Assembly: GCA_032821775.1 (NCBI GenBank)
Contig: JAVLRN010000002.1
Location: 806,001-870,000 of the forward strand
Direction of reading: 5' to 3'
Length of the DNA stretch: 64,000 nucleotides
Origin: Sanguinoderma infundibulare
Taxonomy: Eukaryota > Basidiomycota > Agaricomycetes > Polyporales > Polyporaceae
Numbering within the stretch: the first letter of the stretch is position 1; every line of letters begins with the position of its first letter. Below, in pieces: positions 54,480 through 64,000 of the stretch. Made by a program: the position numbers and the translations under genes. The notes under the pieces were generated by a model, which made no database searches, was not told where the DNA came from, and was given only the letters and a program-made list of their open reading frames with translations.

Positions 54480-54660
54480 GTGCCGCGTGAGACCCCGGGG
54501 TGCGAAGCTGTGATTCCATCCTGATGTCTTTATACTGGTCATCTTCGGCGGATGAGAGGAAAGCTGATATCGCGTCGAAGGTGCAGTTATTACCGCTGAA
54601 GATGGATGGTGGTTGATCTTCTTCAAGTAGGTGCATTGTATTGACTCCATGCCGCACCGC
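54480..54660 (-). pseudogene. Fragment of an NFKBIL1-like gene
   Basis: The complement reads CTFDAISAFLSSAEDDQYKD, to be compared with LTADAISTFLLPSAEDDCDL in the intact gene at 10.5-11.6 kb. The DNA is also similar over about 60 bases. Neither the N-terminal coiled coil nor the HPD-like segment is intact. Short, so the assignment is tentative. Confidence 0.35.
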
Positions 54661-54781
54661 AACATCGATGGCTTGGGCGAGGAGACGCGAGACAGAGCAA
54701 GACTATCTGTCGCCATATGTCAGCAGGACGTTCTAGAGCGGTGACGCTGCAGTCGCGGATTACGCACACAGTCACGCTCCG

Positions 54782-54915
54782 GACGAGGTGTACAAGTTAT
54801 TGAAGGCGTCGGACCAAGCTGCAGTGAAGATCACGCCGTTGACAACGGATGGGAGCCCGTCCATATCCGCAGTCTTGATAGCAAGGACGAATGGGGACTT
54901 GGCGGCGTTAGCGCG
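54782..54915 (-). pseudogene. Fragment of a fungal amino-acid permease
   Basis: The complement reads AKSPFVLAIKTADMDGLPSV then VNGVIFTAAWSDAFNNLYTS. This matches the conserved region of fungal amino-acid permeases (ASPFV-AI...LP-VVN-VI-T-AWS...LYTSSRALYGL). About 45 codons remain; upstream sequence is unrelated and downstream sequence diverges at once. A membrane transporter remnant, not functional. Confidence 0.7.
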
Positions 54916-55324
54916 ATGTCGGGGTGGGTGCAAGGGACGGCGAGGTGATAACACCACCAGTGTAGAAGAGAATGTACCACAGCCGAGGATGCCAACACCG
55001 CCTACTGCGTTTTGCTGTACGACAAGAATATGATCGGACTCAATCTTTGTGGTGGTGGTGGCAGTCGATGGCAGTGATTGTTTTCCCAAATGCGATTAGT
55101 CCAAGCAGGCCTAATGTGGTAAGCTAGGTGACCGTGTGCGTTTGGCGCTAACGCCTGGCCCACCTGCGCAGCGAAGAGCACAAACTCTCGTCATAGGATT
55201 GCCAAGTTGTCATGTTATGTAGCACCAGAGAGGCTTCTGGATTGGTCGACGACCTCAGTCCAGCAATTCTTAGGACTTAGGGGCCTTGGCCGAATAACGA
55301 TATAGCCCTCTACTACTACAGATA

Positions 55325-56465
55325 TGTCACCACGACTATAGTACAATTTAAATGGTCTTCTTCTTATCGCCACGGATTGCGATATCTGCCTTGCGCCATA
55401 CCGATCCACACATTCTCACTCAACCTTCGGCAACTCATGGAACACCGGCGTCACGGTGATGCGCGCATGATCCCACTGTGAGCAATGTCGTTAAGGCGCC
55501 CTTGGCTTCCGACGAGGTCTTAGACGATCACTCACCACCTCTCCGGACGTGTAGTAAGGGTCTTTCTTGAGCGTCTCCCAGGCCTTCTCGATGGTATCCG
55601 CCTGGACGATCAAGTAAGAGCCCTGACGTTTGTCGTGGAGGTCGGCATCCGAGGAGTTAGCACCCTCGGTGAGCAGGCCACCTCCAACGACTGCAGTCAA
55701 AGTGTTTGGTCAGAGCGAGACTGCGGCAGCGCACATCGCGAGCGAACATACCGACGTATCCGTCTTTGACGAGCGGTGCGTTGTACGCCCTGTGGGCTGG
55801 GTTGTGCTTCGTACGATTGGCCACTGCGCCAGGAAGGTCACGGGCAAAGATGAGGAAGTAGTTCTTGTTGAGAGTGGGGATGGACATGGTGTGCAGCGAA
55901 CGGTAGACGGTTGCAAAGAACTGGCGTACCCATGCTCAAAGGCTCGGACTTTATACAAAACATACGCGCTAGAAGCGTGAGACGATGCGATGCGCTCAAT
56001 CACCCATTGATATACGAAAATAGGAAGTTGTGGTTTCGCTCAAGGGAGTGGGTTGGCTCGTGCGCAGTGTTAACGCTAGAGAAGCCTGGAAACCTCCTTG
56101 CGAGTGCACTAAGTAGACAATGAAGGATTCTAAGGTGACTTAACGATATACCAATCGGCATGAAGTCGAACGAGCCTTGAAGTCGAACGAGGTTGTATGA
56201 GGAGACCTCGGGAAGCAAGTCCCCGAATTAGAACGTCGACATTACGAGGGATCCGCTGGTTGAGGCTGTATCTTGGATCTGCGATTGGGAGACGGTCTGA
56301 GCGGCGATGAATATGCTTAATACTAGTATTTGGCTACCTGGGTTTGCAACGACTTGCGAAGCGTCTTCGTGAAGCCCGACAAAGGGCGAGCATCACCGCT
56401 TGCAGTTGGGCCCGAGCGACAACTAGAACTGCGAGTCGGCCCTCATCGGAGTGGAAGCCACGATG
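55325..56465 (-). repeat. Right arm of the YCII inverted duplication
   Basis: The reverse complement of 36410-37510, with promoter, three exons and flanks in the same order. About 17.8 kb of unrelated sequence, including bZIP, GEP4 and MDL1, separates the arms. Confidence 0.8.
55416..55887 (-). CDS. YCII-like small protein, gene 4
   Basis: Exons on the complement 55752-55887, 55536-55690 and 55416-55475 (136, 155 and 60 bp, identical lengths to genes 2 and 3); 116 aa. MSIPTLNKNYFLIFARDLP, NPAHRAYNAPLVKDGYVG, GGGLLTEGANSSDADLHDK, ADTIEKAWETLKKDPYYTS, WDHARITVTPVFHELPKVE. Intact and nearly the same protein as gene 3. TTTATA at 55950-55955 (complement TATAAA) marks the promoter. Confidence 0.88.
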
Positions 56466-57422
56466 TTGCTGCCCATGCGTAGGGTAGAAGTGCAAGCGAA
56501 GTAGTTCTTACAGTTGAAGTGACTGACTCTGGCAAGGCGTGTACGTTGGAGTAGTTGTCAGGTACCGTCCGTGCACGATTACATAAGCGCCAGCTGGTCT
56601 GTCGATGAGGATGGCGATGACCACCATCTCCTCCTTGGGTCTGGCTTTTACAACTTGCCTCGCTAAACGAACTGTTCCTCCTACCTGCAGTCACCTCGAA
56701 GACCCGATATGCCTTCGATGTCCTCGTAAGCTGCGAATGAAGGCAGACTCGGATCCTGTAGAAGCACTCTGCAGAGGAAGGTGGCGCCATCGTGCAGCCT
56801 ACGCGGTATGTTCTCAGTTGATTCGGTAGCACTGGCGCAGGGGAGAGAAGATGGTTGGGTTGTGGGCCAACCTACGAGCGGACGGTTCGGACAGGAGTTG
56901 ACCGTCATGCAGCCTGGCGGCCGGCGGGTTGAGTATGCACTGGAAAGATGCAGATGTCGTTAGAAGGCCTCCAAGATCTCCTTATGACTGGGAATCTGTC
57001 ACTTCCAGTCGATGGTCCGACGTGGTATCGAATCCACTTTTATCATCGGAATTCGTGCCATCCTCCCTACCGCAGCACCCCAACCTAGCCCACCGAAGCC
57101 ATCGTCGACTTCTCATCCGCACGCTCGTGACCTCCGTCTGACCATAACCTACTTGGCTTCGACTTCGAATGGCCATTCCGGACGCTCCAATTCCCTGGGA
57201 GGCTGCCCGCGGGTAGCGCGCTATACCCGTCAACCACGCGTGTCCGCCATGCTGTAGCCTCGATCGGGCTCCGAGCTCGTATATCAAGCTCAATCACACG
57301 CAGGTACCCTCTCTTTCTCATCGTGCGCTCACATAGGCTGATTCCCCCTCGCCATCCCTAGCCCCAACACCGTTACGGACGGAAACCATCCTTCAACATC
57401 TTGGTCGGGATCTCGATACGCT
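56466..57422. other. Intergenic upstream of the coiled-coil gene
   Basis: No supported gene; several short frames on both strands. The last about 40 bases before 57423 are also found at 26470-26510 (inverted), so the duplicated 5' piece of the downstream gene includes part of its leader. Confidence 0.45.
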
Positions 57423-58728
57423 ATGTCGCACAAGGGTTCGCCTTCCGTTTCGAGTATCAGCTCCCCGCTATCAGCCCAGGGCGGTGGCGGCGGCAGCGTT
57501 CTCACAGCGCTGACTGCAGCACCGGCCGAGGTCTCTGCCGCAGCAGAAATCATAAAAAAGATGAAGGGCTCCTTGGGGAACCTCGGCGTAAGTCCCAGCT
57601 TTCCACCATGGATACTGTCGAACGAGTGTGTGGCTTGTGGTCCTCATGCGCGCGTTGGCTGATATTGTTTTGCCACACAGAAAACGCTTGACTCCTTAGG
57701 CAGCCAGACGGTGCAGCTGATACAGGGAGGTGGGGAGACCGAGATCGGGGTACAGATCAGTAGGTATGTTCAGAGTGTCTGGCCGAACTTCCTTATCTAG
57801 CACCTGACGTTGGTCCGATCGCTCTCGCAGCGTTCGGAAGGACATGGAAAATGCGAGCACGAAGCAGGAGAAGCAGATCGTGGAGATCGAAGGCATGCAC
57901 CAGAGTCAAGCTTCGTAAGCTTGCGCTTACCTACCTCACCCAGCGTTGCTTCAAGAGGTCCTGGAGCATGATGTCATCGAGCATCTCACCGAGCTTAGTA
58001 TGCTGGACATTCGCAACATGATGTACCCGCTTCATTTGACTTACCATGCGTTCCGTGCAGTTCAAGGCGGCATCCTCAAGGAGATTGATGCGATCGTTGA
58101 AGAACAAGTCACCCTCCAGCTCCCCAACTTCATCCCTCAAAAGCTTCAAGACGAACTACGAGACCAAAAGAAGGAGCTCGAGAAGGTTCAGAAGGAACTG
58201 TACAACTCGTGAGCTCTCTCCCCTTGAGTTGCTTGTCATCGCGTCTCCCGTCGTCCACCTTATCATGGAGCTTTCCACAGCGAGAGCCGACGAGCAAACT
58301 TAACTTTGCGCTCGCACCGTCTCCATGAGAAGGTCCACGCATTATATAATGCAAAGGGCGAGATCAGCGAGCACTTCCCGACCACGCTGGGCGACATGTT
58401 CGCCATTTCCGGTGCGCGATCATTCAATCTCACAGGATTCCTGGGCATGCTGACGTCGTCCGCGTTAGCGGAGACCGCGAAGGAGCTCCTCAAGGACTAC
58501 AATGTCGCGGAGACCAAGTCCCGCGAGAAGGATATCAACGCCCTAATGCAGCATTGCGGGATCCAGTACCAGTTGGTACGCCTCTTTCTTTCTCCTGTTT
58601 GGCTCTCTACCTTCAGTTGTGTACGATGTCGCTTACTCTAGTAATCTCGCGCGAAGGTGGCGACGAAAGAGGGTGCTCCGATTCCGTGCAGAATTCATCC
58701 CAGTACGTCCGGCGACGGCAGGAGTTGA
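57423..58728 (+). CDS. Uncharacterised coiled-coil protein, basidiomycete-type
   Basis: ATG 57423 (MSHKGSPSVSSISSPLSAQ, Gly run, SVLTALTAAPAEV). Later exons give KTLDSLGSQTVQLIQGGGE, VRKDMENASTKQEKQIVEIE, VLEHDVIEHLTEL, GGILKEIDAIVEEQVTLQLP, LQDELRDQKKELEKVQKEL, RRANLTLRSHRLHEKVHALY, KGEISEHFPTTLGDMFAISG, ALMQHCGIQYQL and a short tail to TGA 58728. A 63-bp GTATGC...GCAG intron (57998-58060) is in frame and would be read through by a naive ORF call. The intron after IEGMHQ has ambiguous ends (GTCAAG or GTAAGC donor). Long heptad-like Leu/Glu/Lys spacing implies coiled coil. I recall similar Agaricomycete hypothetical proteins but no named domain. A 5' fragment is duplicated at 26.4 kb. Confidence 0.7.
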
Positions 58729-60162
58729 ACATTTCACTTGAAGATTTAACTTCGCGCAGAGGTAGAGTTGTATGGCATACTCGCTAGACTCGGACTCTTG
58801 GTCCTTGTTTTACTAGTATTGAAGTATCTCTTGGAGCATTGTCGATACCTGTTGTACTTATGACTATCAGCGAATCACAGTTCGCGGGCCACTTTTCGTT
58901 GTGCACAACATATGAAGGGACCGCGTTGTCCATCCGCTCTCCTCATTATGGGTGGGGATAGTTTGCGAGATCAATATTTCGTGCCCCGCTGCTGAAATAT
59001 GGTCCGACACAGGCACGGACCTGGCCTGTCTGCGGCGGTCCAAAGCTACTGTCCGTTGACATCCTCGGACTGGGCTGCATTGTGCTACCTGTCCGCCGTG
59101 TGAGCATCCACTCCACCGTTAGGGATGAGAACGTGCAGACTGGGCATCCTCCATCACATGTATACAGGACATGACGGGAGTAAGTACATTCACCCTACGT
59201 CCGCGAGTGACTTGATGTATAGGTCCCTAGAATTCCCAGAGCGATGAACGAACCAGTCGCTTGTAGTTACTATCGCTTCAAAGTCTTTGGGCAGTCCGAG
59301 CTCGGCTAGTCCCATGGTTCCCCTACCAAGGTTAGATATCCGTCTACATGAGGAAGCCCGGGCTATACAATGGAAAGAAAGAGAGGCATATCGCCTTTCC
59401 TGACGCGTAAAAGACGGCTTTCTTGGGTCGAGTCGCCTGAGCCCTCCTCCGCACTCTCCGCGGACGTCGATGAACATGAACGACTCAAACCGGTCACCGT
59501 TTGGCGTGTTCGCGCGTGTGGCTGCCGACCTGGAAGGCTCAGAACTTGGGGTTCGGTTCGGGTATCGCGCCGTGCGCCGCCTCTAAGTTGATCGTAGACG
59601 AGGCAGGCACACGTCCAGGGAAGATGTGATGGCATTGCGCCAGGCCGCTGGTGACGAGGGCAACAACGGCCAGTACTTAATAGTATACCATCCACCGAGA
59701 TCCCTTCTGAGCATCTGACTTTCCGCCCCTGACCGGCACGGTCATCCTCGAGAAGCGAGTGCGCGTCGCATTCGCCGGAGTAGGCAGACAGAAGATTTAA
59801 GTGCGCGGGGGAACCGCTCCGGACAAACACTCCGAACGCTAACAACCTAGATATTTCTCGAACAGCGGGGCGGGGAACCCCTCTCAACCGGGCACCCGTT
59901 AGGGTCGACCGCATACCACGGAGTTTCAGGGCAGTTTCAGGGCAGCGGTTTCCGGAAGGCTTACACCGTGCGAATCAGAGAATGAAATTTAGAAAGCGGA
60001 AGGCTCGAGCGCCGAAGATGGAAGACTTAATGTATGGCCCCGAGGAGGAGTGTGATTGTCGAGTCGGACCGATGTGCGTATGAATGGACGACGGGCCATC
60101 AAAGCAGGGTGGACGTCGTCATTCAATATATACGCGCACACGACCGGTGCGGGGACACGACA
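58729..60162. other. Intergenic, no supported gene
   Basis: 1.4 kb with small open frames on both strands (the longest, 59363-59914 on the complement, lacks any recognisable feature). A direct repeat 'tttcagggcag' occurs twice in tandem at about 59931-59953. Nothing else recognised. Confidence 0.5.
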
Positions 60163-60492
60163 TCAGTGGGACGTCTTGGCAGCTCGCTCCGCGTCCGCCT
60201 GACGCTGAGCCAGACCACCATCATCCTTCGTTTTTTCATCCTTCAGGGAGGCCGGCCGGGGTTGCTGCCGATAGTCTGAGCTAGACCACCTTCGTCTGCC
60301 AGTGAAGGGCTGGGTTTGGAACATATCATATGGCAGCGTGTAGGAAGGGTATGGCAGCGTGGAGAACGGGCGCACTCGCTCCGCGCGCGGAGTTTCGGTC
60401 CATATGGGACAACATACGGGATCGGCAGCCGTGGCAAGCGCGATGCACGCCAGCAGCATCATCGACGCCCATTGCGGGTTCGTCCGGTGCAT
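60163..60492 (-). CDS. Possible small secreted protein
   Basis: ATG at 60492, 109 codons: MHRTNPQWASMMLLACIALA then TAADPVCCPIWTE. The hydrophobic stretch followed by ATA-AD looks like a signal peptide with cleavage near residue 22; a polar, Lys/Arg/Asp-rich tail follows. Only two Cys, adjacent. No homologue recognised and no introns needed. It could be chance. Confidence 0.3.
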   Translation of the reverse strand: MHRTNPQWASMMLLACIALATAADPVCCPIWTETPRAERVRPFSTLPYPSYTLPYDMFQTQPFTGRRRWSSSDYRQQPRPASLKDEKTKDDGGLAQRQADAERAAKTSH

Positions 60493-61922
60493 CTCTGACA
60501 CCGAGCAGGTGCCGAACAAGCGACCGCGATGACCGCGATTGCGGAATGACCGACGCGCCCGCGCTGACGTCGACGTGTGTCGGATGAGCCGAGGAAGACA
60601 AGCGCATCGCGAGCGCCGCGGGAAGGCCGACAGGAGCGTCGTCCAGAGCGAAATGTTCAGGGACTGGGGGGCTGTTAGCGAGAAGAACGGCGCTTCTCCT
60701 TCCAGGCGAGCCTCTGGGGGTACGCGGCGGGGTGTGATCCGTAGCGCCTAACCTTGGTAGAGGCGGCGCAGCGGATGTTCAAGTCGAAGTAACCGAAGGA
60801 GACCATGATGGCGACGCCCCGACGGAGTTCTGGAGAAATCAGAGGCCGGAGGAGCCTTCGTTGCAGAGAACACCGCGCTCGGAAGGCACCATTGCCAATC
60901 GTCGGACGCAGGGGGGGGGGTCCGATTCCGCGATCCTATGTGAAGAAGAAATTAGACTCGGAGAGCGAATGGTCGTGCCGACTCGGACGTATGAGCCAAC
61001 GCACCTGATATTCGTCTCCCATCGGAACAAACAGGTCTCCTCGGACCGCGGGATGAATGCTCAGTGCTGAGTGCTGCGTTCCCATTCATAATGCGCACTG
61101 ATCGGTTTGGGTGCGGAAAATTCCATTGCGCACTGCGAGTGGCAGGACTCAGAACGACCGAACGACATGCGGGATCCTGTGGGCAGAGTCATAGCCCTCT
61201 TGAAACCCTGGGAAAAGGTGATTGAACACCGGTGTTCGAGGCGCAGGGGAACTGTATGGCCTTCGAACCTGCGGGCACTGTGACGATCCGAGGCCGTAAC
61301 ACGCAGTAAGTAGATTTACACATTCGCACGGATTTAGCATCGTACCGGCACAAAACACAGGCACTGCGCCCACAGCCATAGACTACGGCGTCCCAATGCG
61401 ATTTAGAAAAGTATTGTGAGGAGCGAAACGTACGCAGCACGAAAGCTGTGGGCGCAATCTTGGAGGTGGCTAACCGGGGCCGCGAAGCGATCCGAAAAAG
61501 GCAATTTGTTGCGCGCAGGGGCTAGACTTCCGAATCCACAAGGACGCATTTCGAGACCACATCGCCGCGGGCCCCTGGAGCAGCAGCAGACATTGAAATG
61601 TGGAGGCACGCGGCGGTCGGCACGCGTCATATACATCGGAGGTGAGTGCCTATAGAGTAGGATGTTGTCAGTGACGGTCTCGGTCACCATCAATAGTGCA
61701 CGCCGCAATTGGGCAATTGGCCGTACCCATTGTCAACCTCTTAGTCGGGCCTTTCGTCCGCGGGGTCGCGCTGTAGCTGTGCCCTTGAAAGTCATGAGAT
61801 ACTTAAACAGAAGGAAACGGTTGCTTTTTCCCCACCTTGAAGCGACACATCCTCCTCCTCCCGACGACGACTGACGACCTGGGGAGCATTCGTCGTCAAG
61901 CACGTTCCGACAGGCATGTGCC
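60493..61922. other. Intergenic, no supported gene
   Basis: Includes a run of ten G at about 60912. Short frames only; the stretch 61416-61655 (+) is open but unremarkable. Confidence 0.45.
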
Positions 61923-62512
61923 ATGAGGAGATGTGAGTACCAACCGTATCTCGCGCGCGACGCAGCCAACGTTATCGGCGACAACAGAGAGACCATCACC
62001 TTCCAGGGGTAAGCCTCGTGCCACTTAACTCGGGCCCTGGACAATGGCTGACCTAGAGAGGACGATCGTCCAGGTGTTACGACCGCGGGTTACACCATGA
62101 AGTACGGGTGAGTGCCAATGAAGCTATCCAAAGGCTCTACTCACGACGCACTGTGAATACTGTAGGTGACGACGAACGTAAGAGTCGTCAACTGATCCAC
62201 ATGGAATACTGACCCTTACCTATTCAAAATAAGGTTTGGTGCAACAATCCGGACTGCATGTGGAGGTGGATGCGACCGTAAGTACGCTTCGTGAAGGATC
62301 AACGAGTGTGACCGACTCACGATTGGAAGGCTGCCGAAGGTTAACAAGAGTACGTCATATGACGGTACACACTTGTCTTTAATCGCTTTCCTTACGAGAC
62401 ATCAGACACAATAAGCGAGTATCATCGCTGTACCGCATGTACACTTGCAGAGTACCAGGCGGTCCAGGACCAGTTCAACAACAACAACAACGGCGGCGGG
62501 GGAGCCACATAG
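61923..62512 (+). CDS. Small multi-exon hypothetical gene, Gly/Asn-rich tail
   Basis: Exon pieces that join in frame at canonical sites: MRRCEYQPYLARDAANVIGD with NRETITFQG (GTAAGC donor at about 62009), EDDRPGVTTAGYTMKYG (GTGAGT), FGATIRTACGGGCD (GTAAGT), and QYQAVQDQFNNNNNGGGGAT to TAG 62512. About 80 aa, soluble, two close Cys in a Gly-rich turn. Four consecutive phase-compatible introns are hard to get by chance, which supports a real gene despite its size. The interval between the third and last exon is long (about 180 bp) and may hide another exon. No family recognised; the start could lie further upstream. Confidence 0.5.
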
Positions 62513-62879
62513 AACCCTAGCATGTCTGACCTTGTCGGACGGAGGAGGCGCCTGATCGGACTAGGACTGTTCCTTGGACTTATTTCCTAGACTGTGCTTC
62601 CCTGAACGTGGGACTGAAGATGTAGTGAGGTGTATAACGGGTTCCCGCATTTGACATAGACGGAGTTATCTGGATGAAGTGAACCAATGAGGACCAGCAA
62701 GACAGTTGAGATAATCACTGTGGGGACGCTCACCATCGCACCATACAGAACATTTCAACACAAATGGACAGTCGATTCGCGTGCATGCATTACGTTTCAA
62801 TCAGAAAGCGAGGTGTAGATGTATTGTACCTGGTACAAGTATGCGTATACTTGGTCTCCAGTCGTGCTGGGTACGACCA
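62513..62879. other. Intergenic, convergent 3' ends
   Basis: Between the small gene (+) and ISA2 (-). No coding signal or RNA seen. Confidence 0.5.
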
Positions 62880-63818
62880 TTACAGTTTAAGTTCCCAGCT
62901 TACTCCGCAGCCACAACCACTACCTTTAGCCTGAGAAGTGGCTGCTCAGCATGCACTGCAAAGGGGGCACCGCGCATAGGGTAAACGCGGCGAGACTCAC
63001 CTGCGGATTCTCGACCACGCGGAAGCTACTGCCGATAAGCTCTGTCGCGAAGTCAATGATCGAACCCTTGAGGAGTGTCATCGACACCGAGTCGACATAT
63101 ATATTCGAGGGCTTTTTCTGGGGGTGTACGAAGTGACTGCGGAACCGAAACGCGCACAACACGATCCACTTAGCAGCCAGAAGGCATGAGAGCGGGACAA
63201 GGCACTCACTAGTCATCCGGCTCGCGATTCTTCGCGAGGATCATCTTGTACTGATATCCGTGACATCCGCCGCTTTCTACCGCAATTCGCAACGCGGCGT
63301 TGTTGTTATTATCACGTTGCGCGATCGAACGGAGTTGCTGGTCGACCCGTGTAGTCGAACGAGGAGTTGGGAAAGCAATAAAATATAATAAATGCAGGCG
63401 CGCGCAGACGTACCTCGGCTGCTCTATCCGTCATATCTAATACCGCCTCCTCAGGAGGTACGAAGTCTATGTCCGGCTCATCCTCGTCCTCGTCTTCTTC
63501 TCGGGCCTGTGGCGGGGATGGATATGAAACCAGTTGCGTTCTATGCGAGGGCGGGCGCTGCGCGACGGCTGCGCGCGCCGACGAAGTTGACACGAATGTC
63601 CTCCGGATACCCGTGAAGGAATAGTCTGGATGAGCAGAGCGAGAAGGGATAGGTGCGGGTGCAGACCGTCTGAGACAGGACACCGAGTGATAGCTCGTCG
63701 GAGTGACTGAAGGCGCGTGAGAGGACGAGCTTCTCAGCGCGCTGGAAGGATCGCGCGAGCAGCGTCGAGGGGCAGCGATAAACTGTCTGAGCAAGAGACT
63801 GGGGGACGCTGAGGACAT
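62880..63818 (-). CDS. ISA2: Mitochondrial iron-sulfur assembly protein (A-type)
   Basis: Four exons on the complement: 63414-63818, 63210-63337, 63001-63136 and 62880-62930, with introns of 76, 72 and 70 bp, all in frame. About 239 aa. The N-terminus (MSSASPSLLLRQFIAAPRRC) is Arg/Ser-rich without acidic residues, a mitochondrial presequence. After an acidic linker (EEDEDEDEPDIDF) come LRIAVESGGCHGYQYKM, SVSMTLLKGSIIDFATELIG, SSFRVVENP and a final exon with GCGCGVSWEL. The Cys of GGCHG and the C-G-C pair are the three metal-binding residues of A-type carriers. It works with ISA1 and IBA57 in making mitochondrial [4Fe-4S] clusters. The tiny 17-codon last exon is essential, since it holds two of the three Cys. 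Confidence 0.93.
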
Positions 63819-64000
63819 CGTTCACCGTCGTCGTCGTTGTCGTCGTCGCCGTCGGAGAGCAAGCGCACGCTGAGCGGCAGTCCCGGCGCACTGCTGACAA
63901 AGCGAGGCTTGCCATTCCGGCCAGGTCCGAGAGGTGCGGAGTCCCAGTAAACCTCCGACCGTTCAGTCTAAGTGTCCCACTACCATCATCTCCATCCCTT
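63819..64000. other. 5' flank of ISA2, window edge
   Basis: Contains a GTC/GTT-type trinucleotide tract (63825-63860) and GC-rich leader sequence; presumably the ISA2 promoter. Nothing else can be judged at the edge. Confidence 0.4.

Noticed and set aside
59363..59914. 183-codon complement frame
   Set aside because: Low-information composition, no recognisable features and no splice-consistent partners; probably chance.
1..64000. CRISPR arrays, bacterial-type operons and ribosome-binding sites
   Set aside because: The sequence is eukaryotic with spliceosomal introns; no regularly spaced direct repeats were seen.
1..64000. tRNA, rRNA or snRNA genes
   Set aside because: I looked for B-box-like GGTTCGA and cloverleaf arms by eye and found no convincing candidate; a tRNAscan/Infernal run would be decisive.

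Overview
The window looks like nuclear DNA of a filamentous basidiomycete, most likely an Agaricomycete. The evidence is intron-rich genes with GT-AG introns mostly of 50-70 bp, several copies of the DUF6533 membrane-protein family typical of Agaricomycetes, a chromodomain-bearing Ty3/gypsy element, and F-box and flavin-monooxygenase debris. No rRNA, tRNA or CRISPR array was recognised. All exon structures were read by eye from splice signals and frame continuity.

Single-copy 'core' genes form a thin backbone: an NFKBIL1-like gene (10.5-11.6 kb, +), an NmrA/isoflavone-reductase-like oxidoreductase (12.4-13.6 kb, -), a bZIP transcription factor (41.9-44.2 kb, +), the mitochondrial PGP phosphatase GEP4 (46.4-47.7 kb, +), directly followed by an MDL1-type mitochondrial ABC half-transporter (48.2-51.2 kb, +), an uncharacterised coiled-coil protein (57.4-58.7 kb, +), and the mitochondrial A-type Fe-S assembly factor ISA2 (62.9-63.8 kb, -). 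Three of these act in mitochondria.

The rest is accessory, duplicated and partly decayed. Four families recur: (i) six DUF6533 loci (A 2.2-4.0 -, D 9.4-10.1 + broken, E 15.3-17.0 +, F 29.7-31.4 +, H 37.9-38.2 + tail only, G 52.1-53.9 -); (ii) four YCII-like small-protein genes (17.5/25.6, 35.0, 37.0 and 55.4 kb); (iii) a ~1.4 kb unknown module 'R1' (1-1.43, 5.49-6.80, 26.6-27.97 kb); (iv) an unknown gene module 'R2' (1.56-1.85, 6.9-9.1, 31.7-33.7 kb). YCII genes repeatedly sit beside DUF6533 loci, which suggests duplication of a two-gene cassette. One YCII block exists as a similar inverted pair about 18 kb apart.

Two mobile elements are well defined. A 7,685-bp chromovirus (17950-25634, - strand) has identical 247-bp LTRs, a CAGTG target duplication, gag and pol, and two extra open frames ahead of gag. 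It landed exactly on the splice acceptor of the last exon of a YCII gene. A 636-bp PIF/Harbinger-type element (38388-39023) has 38-bp perfect terminal inverted repeats and TAA target duplications, and encodes only a Myb/SANT-like protein. Remnants of a flavin monooxygenase, an amino-acid permease, an F-box/LRR-like protein and the NFKBIL1-like gene are scattered between the families.
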